The position numbers and the translations under genes were made by a program. From Magnetovibrio sp. (GTDB taxonomy: Bacteria > Pseudomonadota > Alphaproteobacteria > Rhodospirillales > Magnetovibrionaceae), in the NCBI RefSeq assembly GCF_036568125.1, contig NZ_DATCTF010000010.1:186001-250000 (forward strand): 64,000 nt of DNA, written 5' to 3'. The notes under the pieces are model-generated. The model had not been told where the DNA came from and ran no database searches. It saw only the letters and a list, made by a program, of their open reading frames with translations. Shown one piece after another: positions 1 to 7,563 of the stretch (position 1 is the first letter of the stretch; every line of letters starts with the position of its first letter).

Positions 1-30
1 GATTGAACAAAGCGAGGGAGCTTTAGACAG

Positions 31-528
31 ATGAGTAACCGTTTGGCACTGATGGGAATATTGATCGCGGGGTTGTTCACCGCGAGCCCGTCCGTGGCGG
101 CGGCGCAAAATCCATGGCGCGCCGACCCTCAAGCCAGTGGTCAGTACATGCCTAAACCCAGTGTGCAGGCACAGGTCCCCAAACAGGCACCTCAGCCCAA
201 ATATGCACCCTTGGACGGCAGGATCGACAACACGGCAAGCGGTTATCCCGGTTATCCGGCCGGGGGCAATGTCGTCAATGGCTTGGCCTACGGTGGTGTG
301 CCGTATCAAGGCGCATTGGCGTATCCCGGCACCGGTTATGCGGGACTAGGTTATCCCAGCGCTGGTTATCCCAGCGTCGGCTATCCCGGGGTCGGTTATC
401 CGGGGCTGGGTTATTCCGGTCTGGGATACCCCGGTATAGGTGTTCCCGGTCTGGGATTGGGAAGTTACCCCTACAACAGTTGGGGCAATGGTTTTGGCGG
501 TCCGATGTCGTGGATGCCGTTTTGGTAA
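31..528 (+). CDS. secreted Gly/Tyr/Pro-rich repeat protein, sulfur-globule-protein-like
   Basis: A 165-residue protein with a Sec signal peptide at residues 1-25 (hydrophobic core, Ala-rich cleavage site before QNP). Residues 30-60 are Pro/Gln-rich. From about residue 70 the chain is built of short GYPG / GLGYPG / GVGYPG units and ends with a Trp/Pro-rich tail. There is no catalytic motif. The composition (Gly, Tyr, Pro, small residues, secreted) resembles the structural envelope proteins of periplasmic sulfur globules in purple sulfur bacteria; that is inferred from composition and not from a recognised domain. A purine-rich ribosome site lies upstream. A second protein of the same kind follows at 702, so the pair is likely functionally linked. 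Alternatives are a cell-surface structural protein or a generic low-complexity secreted protein. Confidence 0.6.
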   Translation: MSNRLALMGILIAGLFTASPSVAAAQNPWRADPQASGQYMPKPSVQAQVPKQAPQPKYAPLDGRIDNTASGYPGYPAGGNVVNGLAYGGVPYQGALAYPGTGYAGLGYPSAGYPSVGYPGVGYPGLGYSGLGYPGIGVPGLGLGSYPYNSWGNGFGGPMSWMPFW

Positions 529-555
529 AAAGGCATCTGTTCGGGCCAAAAAATG

Positions 556-620
556 TCGGGTCGTAGACCCGAATAAGTAAACGGGCAATCGCCCGGTTGA
601 GTTTACGGGTTTTTTACCCG
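556..620 (+). other. three tandem CGGG/CCCG hairpins between the two repeat-protein genes
   Basis: Three consecutive short hairpins: TCGGGTC-GTA-GACCCGA (556-572, perfect 7-bp stem), CGGGC-AATC-GCCCG (582-595) and CGGGT-TTTTT-ACCCG (606-620). None is followed by a clean run of T. They may act as an mRNA processing, attenuation or stability element between two secreted structural protein genes that could need different levels. The structure is seen; the role is inferred. Confidence 0.5.
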
Positions 621-701
621 ATGCGGGTTTTGGAGCATCCCCTCTCCTGCATCCGTCTTCGAATTAGGGGGCTAAAAAGTAAAGCACAAGGAGTACTGGA
701 T

Positions 702-1124
702 ATGAACGCGACCAAAATGATGAAAGTTCTGGCTGTTGCCGGTGTTGCTGTTGTTGGTTCCATGGCTGCAAGCGATGCAGCTGCTTGGGGCTGGGGCCCC
801 TGGGGTAACAACGGCTGGGGCAACAACGGCTGGAACAACAACAACAACGGCTGGGGCAACGGTTGGGGCGATGGCTCCGGCGATTTCTCCATGAGCTTCA
901 GCGGCCGTGGTAATGGCAACAGCAACATGTACAACGGCTACAACGGCTACAACGGCTGGAACGGCTACAACGGCTACGGCCCGTACGGCTACGGCGCACC
1001 TTACGGCTACGGCGCTCCTTATGGTGCTCCTTATGGTGCTCCTTACGGCGCACCCTATGGCGCACCCTATGGTGCACCGGGCGCACCGGCTGCACCGGCT
1101 GCACCGGCTGCTCCGGCCAACTAA
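702..1124 (+). CDS. secreted Gly/Asn/Tyr/Trp-rich repeat protein, sulfur-globule-protein-like
   Basis: A 140-residue protein. The ATG at 702 is chosen because a strong AAGGAG site sits 5-10 bases upstream and it begins a good signal peptide (residues 1-28, ending DAAA before WGWG). The mature part has three repeat zones: WGNNGWGN repeats (about 30-60), YNGYNGWNG repeats (about 80-100), and YGAPYGAP repeats passing into APAAPA at the C terminus. Composition and repeat style match the sulfur globule proteins (CV1/CV2 type) described in Allochromatium, which coat periplasmic sulfur inclusions. The call rests on composition. A strong GC-rich hairpin follows the gene. It could instead be a surface or cuticle-like structural protein. 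Confidence 0.62.
   Translation: MNATKMMKVLAVAGVAVVGSMAASDAAAWGWGPWGNNGWGNNGWNNNNNGWGNGWGDGSGDFSMSFSGRGNGNSNMYNGYNGYNGWNGYNGYGPYGYGAPYGYGAPYGAPYGAPYGAPYGAPYGAPGAPAAPAAPAAPAN
982..1113 (+). repeat. in-gene tandem repeat encoding YGAP / APA units
   Basis: Imperfect 12-base units (encoding G-A-P-Y) are repeated in tandem, with alternating synonymous third positions, then 9-base units encoding A-A-P. They keep the reading frame, so unit number could vary by slippage without breaking the protein. The repeat lies wholly inside the coding sequence and is not a CRISPR array. Confidence 0.75.
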
Positions 1125-1141
1125 GGCCAATCGGTTGGATG

Positions 1142-1169
1142 GGAAGCACCGCCTTCGGGCGGGGCTTCC
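1142..1169 (+). terminator. strong GC-rich hairpin after the repeat-protein gene
   Basis: GGAAGC-A-CCGCC-TTCG-GGCGG-G-GCTTCC forms an 11-pair stem with one opposed A/G and a stable TTCG tetraloop, 17 bases after the stop codon. There is no T tract, so it may stabilise the 3' end rather than terminate transcription. Confidence 0.6.
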
Positions 1170-1252
1170 TAGCCACCACCGAGTGTAAGTTGTTTCAGAC
1201 CTTAAGATCCATTCGTTAAGAGCAATAACACGTTTCAGGAACGGACCTTGCT

Positions 1253-2014
1253 ATGCGCATTTCAATGACGATTTCAGCCGCAGTTCTCAGTGCCGCCGTT
1301 TTTGCGGGCGCAACAGGCGAGGCCGTCGCAGGTAGCAAAAAGCCTTTTTCCGCAACCGCAGTGCAGACCTTTAAGGATCAGCAGGTTCAAAGCGGCACTA
1401 TTTTCGTTGCTGGCGACGATACTCGTTTCGAATATGTCGAGCGCGGCCGGGAAATGGTCAAAATCATTCTGCCCGAGCAGAAGATCATGCGCATCCTGTT
1501 CCCCCAAGATAAACTCTATATGGAAATTCAGGCACCGGCGGATGCACCGACGCAGGTTGGCGGCGACACCAGCCCGTGTCCGCAAATCGACGGGCTTACG
1601 TGCAAAAAGATCGCCGATGCGAAATTCGGCGCGTTCGATGTCGAGCAGTGGCAACAGCACCATGCGCCGACCAACACCTCGTCGATGTTGTGGTGGGAAC
1701 CGCAGCGCAACATGATCGTGCGCCAGGAATTTCCCGACGGTCGGATCATGCAGTTGACCATGTCCGGGAACGTCGATTTCGAAGGCCGTCAGGTGGAGCG
1801 TTGGGACATGTCCCTTGCCGACCCCAGCGGCAAGGTTACCACCGCCTATCAACTGGTGGATACGGACATCGGCATCATCGTCAAGGAAGAAAACCCGGCC
1901 ATGGGCCTATCGCGTGAACTGCGCGGCCTGAAGATTTCGGCCAGCGCCGCCGGATGGTTCGATGTGCCGGCCGGTTATCAGCGCATCGAAGCGCCGAAAA
2001 CGCCGACCAAATGA
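1253..2014 (+). CDS. secreted LolA-like / DUF4412-like protein
   Basis: A 253-residue protein with a signal peptide (residues 1-26, cleavage near AVA-GS). The mature sequence has a run of alternating strands: a stretch on 'sgtifvagddtRFEY', then 'VKIILPEQKIMRILFPQDKLYMEI', then a paired-Cys segment (CPQIDGLTC), then strands containing WW and RQEFPDGR. This order resembles the LolA/LolB or DUF4412 beta-barrel-like lipid-carrier fold, but I cannot fix the family from sequence alone. It is probably periplasmic. It stands between the sulfur-globule-like genes and the ParA-type ATPase on the same strand, with a 39-base gap to the next gene, so co-transcription with the downstream genes is likely. 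Confidence 0.55.
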   Translation: MRISMTISAAVLSAAVFAGATGEAVAGSKKPFSATAVQTFKDQQVQSGTIFVAGDDTRFEYVERGREMVKIILPEQKIMRILFPQDKLYMEIQAPADAPTQVGGDTSPCPQIDGLTCKKIADAKFGAFDVEQWQQHHAPTNTSSMLWWEPQRNMIVRQEFPDGRIMQLTMSGNVDFEGRQVERWDMSLADPSGKVTTAYQLVDTDIGIIVKEENPAMGLSRELRGLKISASAAGWFDVPAGYQRIEAPKTPTK

Positions 2015-2053
2015 TCGTTGCCAAATAACACGAGAACTTAAGGGACGATTTTT

Positions 2054-2665
2054 ATGATTACAGTGGTGGGAAATCTAAAGGGGGGGACCGGCAAGAGCAC
2101 TGTGGTGTTCAACCTGGCCCTGTGGCTCGCCAATGCGGACCATCCCGTGGTGCTGTGCGATCTCGATCCGCAGAACACGTTGCGTGACGCCATCGATGTA
2201 CGCGTCGAGGAAGGTTACGAGCCCACGGTTTCGGTGTTCGGCACGATTCCGAAAAAAGGCAGCGAGAACGTCTTGGTCGACATCGGTTTGTCGGATATGG
2301 CGTCGGCGCGCACCGCACTGGGACGTGCGGATCGGGTGTTGATTCCGGTGACGCCGTCTCAGGCCGACGTGTGGGCGACCCAGCAGTTCCTCGCCATCAT
2401 CGAGGAAAGCACCCGCGCCAGCGCCAAGAAACCCGAAGTCCTGTGTTTCATCAATCGCGCCGACACCCACCCGGCGGCGACCGAAAATGCCGAGACTCAA
2501 GAGGTCTTGAAGCAGATCCCCGGCCTTGCGGTCTTGGATCAATGTTTATCGCAACGCATGGCGTTTCGCCGGTCCTTCAGCGAAGGGCTGGGCGTTTTCG
2601 AATTGGAGCCCCGCGGCAAAGCGGCGCTTGAACTTAATGCACTGGCCGAGACGCTTTATCGCTAA
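2054..2665 (+). CDS. orphan ParA/MinD-type P-loop ATPase
   Basis: A 203-residue deviant Walker ATPase. The P loop KGGTGKST spans residues 9-16 with the signature lysine at 9; a second motif, DLDPQ, lies at 36-40. A VDIG segment near 75 matches the usual ParA 'D-x-P' region, and VLIPVTPSQADVWATQ near 100 is typical of ParA/Soj proteins. It is shorter than chromosomal ParA (about 260 residues) and has no ParB or parS beside it, as in orphan ParA proteins that place cargo such as carboxysomes, chemotaxis arrays or flagella. Its neighbours are a membrane-anchored coiled-coil/TPR protein and a dynamin-like GTPase, so a spatial role in this cluster is a reasonable inference. The ribosome site is AAGGGA. 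Confidence 0.8.
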   Translation: MITVVGNLKGGTGKSTVVFNLALWLANADHPVVLCDLDPQNTLRDAIDVRVEEGYEPTVSVFGTIPKKGSENVLVDIGLSDMASARTALGRADRVLIPVTPSQADVWATQQFLAIIEESTRASAKKPEVLCFINRADTHPAATENAETQEVLKQIPGLAVLDQCLSQRMAFRRSFSEGLGVFELEPRGKAALELNALAETLYR

Positions 2666-2694
2666 AGCGCGGAAGTCATAACTGGAGAGTAGGC

Positions 2695-4098
2695 ATGCCT
2701 GTTATTCGTTGGATCATGAACCATTTGGTCATCGTATTCGTCACCGTTCTGGTCGTCGCCGGACTGGTGTATCAAGACGAAATCAAACGTGAGCTCGTAC
2801 AGCTTGGCGTCATGGACTCGGAAACGAGTGAAGTCGCGAGCACCGAGGCGACAACACCCGCCGCACCGGCAGCCGCGGAAGCGGAAGAGCCTGCCGCCAC
2901 ACCTGAGCAGGCTCCGGCGGTGGCGCAGATGCCGACGCATTTGACGGCTGCTCCCGCACCGACCCCGGCCCCGACCACCGCTCCGGCTCCGGAAGCCGAG
3001 CAAGCCGTACCTGCCGAAGCCGCAGTGGCCCCGGTAGCCCCAGCTGCTCCGTCGGCTTCGGTTGCTTCGGCCACCACCGCCAAACCCATGAGCCCCGAAG
3101 AAATGGCGGCGAAAAACAAGGCGGCGTTCGAGGTAGCTCAGGCCAAAGCGCAACAGATGCAGGCGGAAGCCGAAGCCAAGCGCAAGGAAGCCTACGAAAA
3201 AGCTCAAGCCGAAGCCTTGAAGGCGCAGGAAGCCGCGCGTGACGCGCAGGCCGCTGCCGAAGCCAGCATGAAGAAGGCTCAAGCCGAAGCCCAAGCCCGC
3301 CAAGAAGAGGCCGTGGCGCGCCAGAAAGCCGCGTATGAGCAGGCTCAGGCTCAAGCTGCCGAACAGGCCAAAAAAGCGCAGGAACAAGCGCAAAAGATGC
3401 AAACTCAAATGGCCGAGGCTCAGGCCGCGGCACCGAAAACTCCTGCCGACGCACAAGCGCAAGCGCAGCAGGTGCGTGAAAAGGCGATGGCCGAGTATCA
3501 GGCGCGCCAACAAGCTCAAGCCAAAGCCCAGGCCGAATGGATCGAAGCCCGAGAAAAGGCGCGCCAACAGGCGCAAGCCGAGGCTCAGGAACGCGCCAAG
3601 GCAGCTTATGAGCGCGCCCAAGCGCAACGCGCCGAAATGGCGAAGCGGGCGCCGATGCAGTCGCCTGCCGATGCGGCCAACGCCAACATCGATCCGGCGG
3701 TCATGGAACAGTGGTCGGCGGCGCGCTCCGCCTATTGGCAGCGCGATTTCGCCAAGGCCGAGGAACTCTATAAAGCCTTGGCCGCAACCAGCGAAGATGC
3801 CGACGTGACCGGCGAGTTGGGAAACCTCTATTTCATGCAGCGCCGTTATGAAGATGCCGCCGAGATGTATTATCAGACCGGCCTGCGCCTGTTGAACGGC
3901 GACAAGCCCTGGACCGCCGGTTCGGTGTTGGGTGTGTTGTTCCGTCTCGACCCCGAAAAGGCCAATGACTTGCGCGGAAAATTGCGCGAAGCGCACGCCG
4001 CTGCTATGGCTAAAGCTGCGGCGGAACGCCAAGCCAATGCACCTGCGCCCGCACCGATGCCGATGCCTGCGCCGACTGAAAACAACGCTGCCAATTAA
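2695..4098 (+). CDS. membrane-anchored Ala/Gln/Glu-rich coiled-coil protein with TPR-like C terminus
   Basis: A 467-residue protein. One transmembrane segment lies at about residues 8-25. A Pro/Ala/Glu-rich low-complexity linker (about 45-125) follows, then a long alpha-helical, probably coiled-coil region (about 130-325) rich in KAQAEAxARQ heptads. A globular part at about 330-425 has TPR-like helices (WQRDFAKAEELYKALA ... GELGNLYFMQRRYEDAAEMYYQTGL). The tail is Pro/Met-rich. The topology suggests a long rod projecting from the membrane to a protein-binding tip. No known family is recognised beyond the TPR-like repeats. It starts 29 bases after the ParA-type gene and ends 11 bases before the DUF302-like gene, in an apparent operon. 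Such a protein could be an adaptor for the ParA ATPase; this is inference. Confidence 0.7.
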   Translation: MPVIRWIMNHLVIVFVTVLVVAGLVYQDEIKRELVQLGVMDSETSEVASTEATTPAAPAAAEAEEPAATPEQAPAVAQMPTHLTAAPAPTPAPTTAPAPEAEQAVPAEAAVAPVAPAAPSASVASATTAKPMSPEEMAAKNKAAFEVAQAKAQQMQAEAEAKRKEAYEKAQAEALKAQEAARDAQAAAEASMKKAQAEAQARQEEAVARQKAAYEQAQAQAAEQAKKAQEQAQKMQTQMAEAQAAAPKTPADAQAQAQQVREKAMAEYQARQQAQAKAQAEWIEAREKARQQAQAEAQERAKAAYERAQAQRAEMAKRAPMQSPADAANANIDPAVMEQWSAARSAYWQRDFAKAEELYKALAATSEDADVTGELGNLYFMQRRYEDAAEMYYQTGLRLLNGDKPWTAGSVLGVLFRLDPEKANDLRGKLREAHAAAMAKAAAERQANAPAPAPMPMPAPTENNAAN

Positions 4099-4109
4099 GG
4101 AGCTGAATG

Positions 4110-4697
4110 ATGGGTACGGTTCGAAATCTCTTCGCGATCATCGGCGTTCTGGCCGTCTTGGCCGGGGTCGTTGTATCGCCCTACGTATGGGAGGTGAAGA
4201 ACCGGTTCGCCGAATTCGATGCAAAGGCGTTGGATACATATGTGTCGATGTTCCGCCAAGTTCTCGAGACCGGGAACGCAGCGGAAGCGACCGTGTGGCG
4301 CGCGCAGGTCAATGAAAGCCTGAGCGTCGACGAAGTGGACGAAACCATCAAGTTCGTCGCCAACGAGCACAACATCAAAAATGTCGGCGAACTGCCGCTT
4401 TACAAACAAGTCGAGGCGATGAGCGGTAAGCCTTATCGCTTCGTGAAGATCTACATGTTCTGCAATGCCTTGACCGCGGCGCAGATGCTCGATTATTCCG
4501 ATGCCTTCGCAGCCTACCTGCCGTGCCGGTTGTCGTTGGTGGAAGATAAAGAGGGTCGATTGTGGATCTACACCTTGAACATGGATCCGATGATCTACGG
4601 CGGTAAACCGCTGCCGCCGGATTTGAAAGCGGAAGCCATCAAGGTCAAGGAAATCATGCTGGATGTATTGGATCGCGGCGCAAAGGGCGACTTCTAA
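4110..4697 (+). CDS. membrane-anchored DUF302-like protein
   Basis: A 195-residue protein. The second of two adjacent ATGs (4107, 4110) is preferred because AAGGAG at 4097-4102 is better spaced from it. There is an N-terminal transmembrane helix at about residues 5-26, then a helical region, then a C-terminal domain with 'KIYMFCNALTAAQMLDYSDAF' followed by 'LPCRLSLVEDKEGRLWIYTLNMD'. The pairing of a Cys-containing strand (FCN) and 'LPCR' is typical of DUF302 domains, whose biochemical function is unsettled and which occur in several sulfur oxidisers. The short gaps on both sides (11 and 24 bases) place it firmly in the ParA-dynamin operon. Confidence 0.65.
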   Translation: MGTVRNLFAIIGVLAVLAGVVVSPYVWEVKNRFAEFDAKALDTYVSMFRQVLETGNAAEATVWRAQVNESLSVDEVDETIKFVANEHNIKNVGELPLYKQVEAMSGKPYRFVKIYMFCNALTAAQMLDYSDAFAAYLPCRLSLVEDKEGRLWIYTLNMDPMIYGGKPLPPDLKAEAIKVKEIMLDVLDRGAKGDF

Positions 4698-4721
4698 CGC
4701 TCGAACGAAGGAGTGAAATTA

Positions 4722-6299
4722 ATGCTGTTTAGCCGCCCGAACGCAAACCTGACGGAGCGTTTGAACAATCTGGAAGCGCACCTGCAAGAGGAGCATCCGG
4801 ATCTGGTTCAGGTGTTGCCGACCTATCGCAAGCTCGACAAGGTTCTGTATCGTTTGGGGCTGTTGAAGGACGATGAATCCCTCGCCACCCGAATCACCTG
4901 GTGGCCGCTGATCAGCGTGTTGGGGACGTTTTCGTCCGGCAAGTCGACCTTCATCAATCACACCTTGGGCAAGACCCTGCAGCGCACCGGCAATCAGGCG
5001 GTGGACGATAAGTTCACGGTGATTTGTTATTCGCACCATGAAAGCTCGCGCACCCTTCCAGGCACCGCACTGAACAACGATCCGCGCTTTCCGTTTTTTG
5101 GCATCGGCGGCGAAATCGAAAAAGTCGCCGAAGGCGAAGGGCGGCGGATCGATACCTATTTGCAGCTCAAAACGGCCGATTCCGAAATGCTCAAGGGCCG
5201 CACCTTGATCGACAGCCCGGGCTTCGACGCCGACGATCAACGTCGTTCGACCCTGCGTTTGACCGAACACATCATCGACATTTCCGATTTGGTGCTGATC
5301 TTTTTCGATGCCCGCCATCCCGAGCCGGGCGCGATGCAGGATACCTTGAAGCACTTGGTGGCCAAGGCGTCGGGTCGCGCGGACGCGACCAAGTTCGTCT
5401 ATATCTTGAACCAGATCGACACCACCGCGCGCGAAGACAATCCCGAAGAGGTCGTCGCCGCGTGGCAACGCGCGCTGGCGCAGACCGGCTTGGTGAGCGG
5501 ACGGTTCTTGTGCATCTACAACGAAGACGCCGCCGTGCCCATCGCGGATCCGGCGTTGCGCGAACGTTATCAGCGCAAGCGCGACGAAGACATGCGCGAA
5601 ATCTCCCGTCGCATGGACGAGGTCGAGATCGAGCGCGGCTATCGGGTGGTCAGTTCGCTCGAAGACGTGGCGCGTTCCATTGAAACAGACAACATCGCGG
5701 TGATCGAAACGGCGGTCGAAAAATGGCGCAAGCTGGTGCTCGGCGGCGACGTTTTCGGACTGGTGGTGGCGCTGGGGCTGGCGTTCGCCTTGGTGCAGCT
5801 TTTCGGCGTCGAGCCCTTTGTGTCCGCGTTCGACGCGGTGAAGGGCTACGTGCTGAGCTTGATCGCCATCGCCGCCGCGTTCGGCGTGGTTGCGTTGTCA
5901 TGGCACTACACCGTGCGCAAGCTGGCCGCCAAGTTCATCGCGGCCAAATTGCCAGCGGTCTACGGCGATTACGAATTGAATATGCGCAACGCCTTCTTGA
6001 AAAACACCCGGGCGTGGCGCAGCGCTTTTTCCAGCGGTGTTACGGGGTGGGGTAAGGGCACCCGCCGGATGGTCGGCGACGTGCTCGGTGCGATCGAAGG
6101 GCATATCCAACGTCTCAACGACCTGCACACGGATCCGTCGGGACGCAAAACCCCAAGTGTTGAAAGTTTGACGGAAAGCCCGGACATTGTGGTGAACAAC
6201 GAAGACGCGCAGATCGAGACGGCTCTGGTTGCAGATCCGGCACAGCAGATTTTCCCCTCGGAACCTGCTGAGCAGCCAAGCCGGTCATCTGCCGAATGA
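4722..6299 (+). CDS. dynamin-family membrane-remodelling GTPase
   Basis: A 525-residue protein. ATG 4722 is chosen over GTG 4713, which overlaps the GAAGGAG ribosome site. The G domain has P loop GTFSSGKS at residues 68-75, switch/G3 DSPGFD at 164-169 and G4 NQID at 230-233. A helical region follows, then two hydrophobic segments at roughly 345-375 and 382-405 that probably form a membrane hairpin, then an amphipathic tail. This matches bacterial dynamin-like or EHD-like proteins, which bind lipid and bend or fuse membranes in a GTP-dependent way. The C-terminal about 60 residues are polar and unrecognised. It follows the DUF302-like gene by 24 bases. A dynamin beside a ParA ATPase and sulfur-globule-like proteins is uncommon. 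Confidence 0.85.
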   Translation: MLFSRPNANLTERLNNLEAHLQEEHPDLVQVLPTYRKLDKVLYRLGLLKDDESLATRITWWPLISVLGTFSSGKSTFINHTLGKTLQRTGNQAVDDKFTVICYSHHESSRTLPGTALNNDPRFPFFGIGGEIEKVAEGEGRRIDTYLQLKTADSEMLKGRTLIDSPGFDADDQRRSTLRLTEHIIDISDLVLIFFDARHPEPGAMQDTLKHLVAKASGRADATKFVYILNQIDTTAREDNPEEVVAAWQRALAQTGLVSGRFLCIYNEDAAVPIADPALRERYQRKRDEDMREISRRMDEVEIERGYRVVSSLEDVARSIETDNIAVIETAVEKWRKLVLGGDVFGLVVALGLAFALVQLFGVEPFVSAFDAVKGYVLSLIAIAAAFGVVALSWHYTVRKLAAKFIAAKLPAVYGDYELNMRNAFLKNTRAWRSAFSSGVTGWGKGTRRMVGDVLGAIEGHIQRLNDLHTDPSGRKTPSVESLTESPDIVVNNEDAQIETALVADPAQQIFPSEPAEQPSRSSAE

Positions 6300-6374
6300 C
6301 CCTGGCCGGTGTGGCCGCAGGCGTAAACCCGCGGTGAACACAGGTCATAACGATAACAAGAACGGGATTGGGAC

Positions 6375-6773
6375 GTGTATAGAAGAGTGAACAACAGCCG
6401 CTACATCGTGGCGGGCATCAGCGGCATCGTGGTGGTGATGAGTGTTTTCACATATTTGATGTGGGGGATCGCCAACCGGATCGATACCATGACGAACACG
6501 ATCGTCAGGATGGGAACGGATATCCACACCATGACCGAAGTGCAAAAGGTCATGGTTCAGGACGTCAGCGCGATGTCGACCAACATCGCGACCATCCAAG
6601 CATCGGTGCAAAACATGGATGGGCAATTGGCGGCGATGTCGCATAACATGGCGATCATGACCGGTTCGACCGCGAACATGAATTCGTCGATGGCGCGCAT
6701 GTCGCATGACGTCGGTCGCACGTCGAATATGTTCTCGTCGCCCATGTCCTATTTCTGGAACATGGGGCGATAA
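6375..6773 (+). CDS. small membrane protein with Met-rich coiled coil
   Basis: A 132-residue protein starting at GTG 6375. One transmembrane helix lies at about residues 10-30, followed by about 95 residues of predicted helix in which Met recurs every three to seven positions (IDTMTNTIVRMG, TMTEVQKVM, NMDGQLAAMSHNM, MARMSH). The tail has MSYFWNMGR. The heptad-like Met/Ile/Val placement suggests a coiled coil with Met in the core; Met-rich surfaces can also bind Cu(I) or absorb oxidation. I do not recognise a family. It lies 75 bases after the dynamin-like gene on the same strand and probably ends the cluster. The start is uncertain because the ribosome site is weak; there is no ATG before residue 37. 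Confidence 0.6.
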   Translation: MYRRVNNSRYIVAGISGIVVVMSVFTYLMWGIANRIDTMTNTIVRMGTDIHTMTEVQKVMVQDVSAMSTNIATIQASVQNMDGQLAAMSHNMAIMTGSTANMNSSMARMSHDVGRTSNMFSSPMSYFWNMGR

Positions 6774-6827
6774 GCGGAACAGCGATTTCGACTTTGCCGA
6801 AAAGGCGGGGTTTCAGGCGAACGGGTC

Positions 6828-7388
6828 TCAGGCGAGATTCAACAGCTTGAGCAACCCGCCTTTTTCTTTGGGCGGGCGAGGGATGAAGCTCTCGATGATC
6901 TTGGTAATTTCTTTGCCGCCCACTTCCATATGACCGGACTTTTCTTGTTCGCTGAGATATTCGGCCACCGGTATGATCGCCGCGCGCACGTAATCGGGGG
7001 CGAACATGTCTTTGGCGCGGTCTTCCAATTCGAACAGAATTTCTTCGCTGTCGACAACGTCTTCGACCGACAGGCCCGCCAAGATGCGTGAGATTTCATC
7101 AATGCGCGAAATGTCGCCGGAACAGCACGAAGTGCTGCCGCAAATCAACTGTTCGGCAATCTGGCCGCCAAACAGTTCCAGTGCGCGGTTTTCCAGGATG
7201 TCCATAAAGGAATCCCAACTGTGGCTGATGAATTTCTTTTCCGCGATGGTCATCGGCGGGCGCGGCCGCATGCGCACGGAAACGATTTTTTGATTTAAAA
7301 GATATGCCGTGATGGTGTGTCCGGCTTCGTAAACGGATAGGCGGAAGGTGTCGTCTAAACACCGGGGATGCGGTTCGCTCGAAGTCAT
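6828..7388 (-). CDS. M41 (FtsH-like) peptidase-domain protein with altered zinc motif
   Basis: A 186-residue protein. The ATG at 7388 is preferred because GAGG lies upstream and the family match begins here. Residues 17-33 (LSVYEAGHTITAYLL) align with the FtsH zinc motif region (xxYHEAGHAxVAxLL), but the first His of HEAGH is Tyr20; Glu21 and His24 remain. Further on, 'LFGGQIAEQLICGS...GDISRIDEISR' matches the FtsH 'LAGRAAEELVFG...NDLxxATxxAR' block, including the Asp that gives the third zinc ligand. There is no AAA+ domain. This looks like a stand-alone M41 fold that has lost one ligand, so it may be a non-catalytic binding protein or a divergent protease. It is transcribed convergently to the Met-rich gene. 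Confidence 0.65.
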   Translation of the reverse strand: MTSSEPHPRCLDDTFRLSVYEAGHTITAYLLNQKIVSVRMRPRPPMTIAEKKFISHSWDSFMDILENRALELFGGQIAEQLICGSTSCCSGDISRIDEISRILAGLSVEDVVDSEEILFELEDRAKDMFAPDYVRAAIIPVAEYLSEQEKSGHMEVGGKEITKIIESFIPRPPKEKGGLLKLLNLA

Positions 7389-7563
7389 CCTAGCCTCAGA
7401 ATCGTTTGGATCATTTATGCCTGAAAGTATACCCCAAGGGCGCACATTAGCGCAGACGAATTTTAGAAAATCGTAATGAACCTGCAGGGTTGCAACGGTG
7501 TAGTTTCGACGGCGGAACGCCATCTTTTGGGGGAAATATAGTTTGTCGCGAAAAGCCGGGTAT

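Noticed and set aside
982-1113. Short tandem repeats considered as a CRISPR array.
   Set aside because: They are 9-12 base in-frame coding repeats with no spacers and no cas genes nearby.
1-6800. The ParA/dynamin cluster considered as part of a magnetosome island.
   Set aside because: No mam, mms or related gene motif was seen; repeat proteins here lack the features of Mms6 or MamC.
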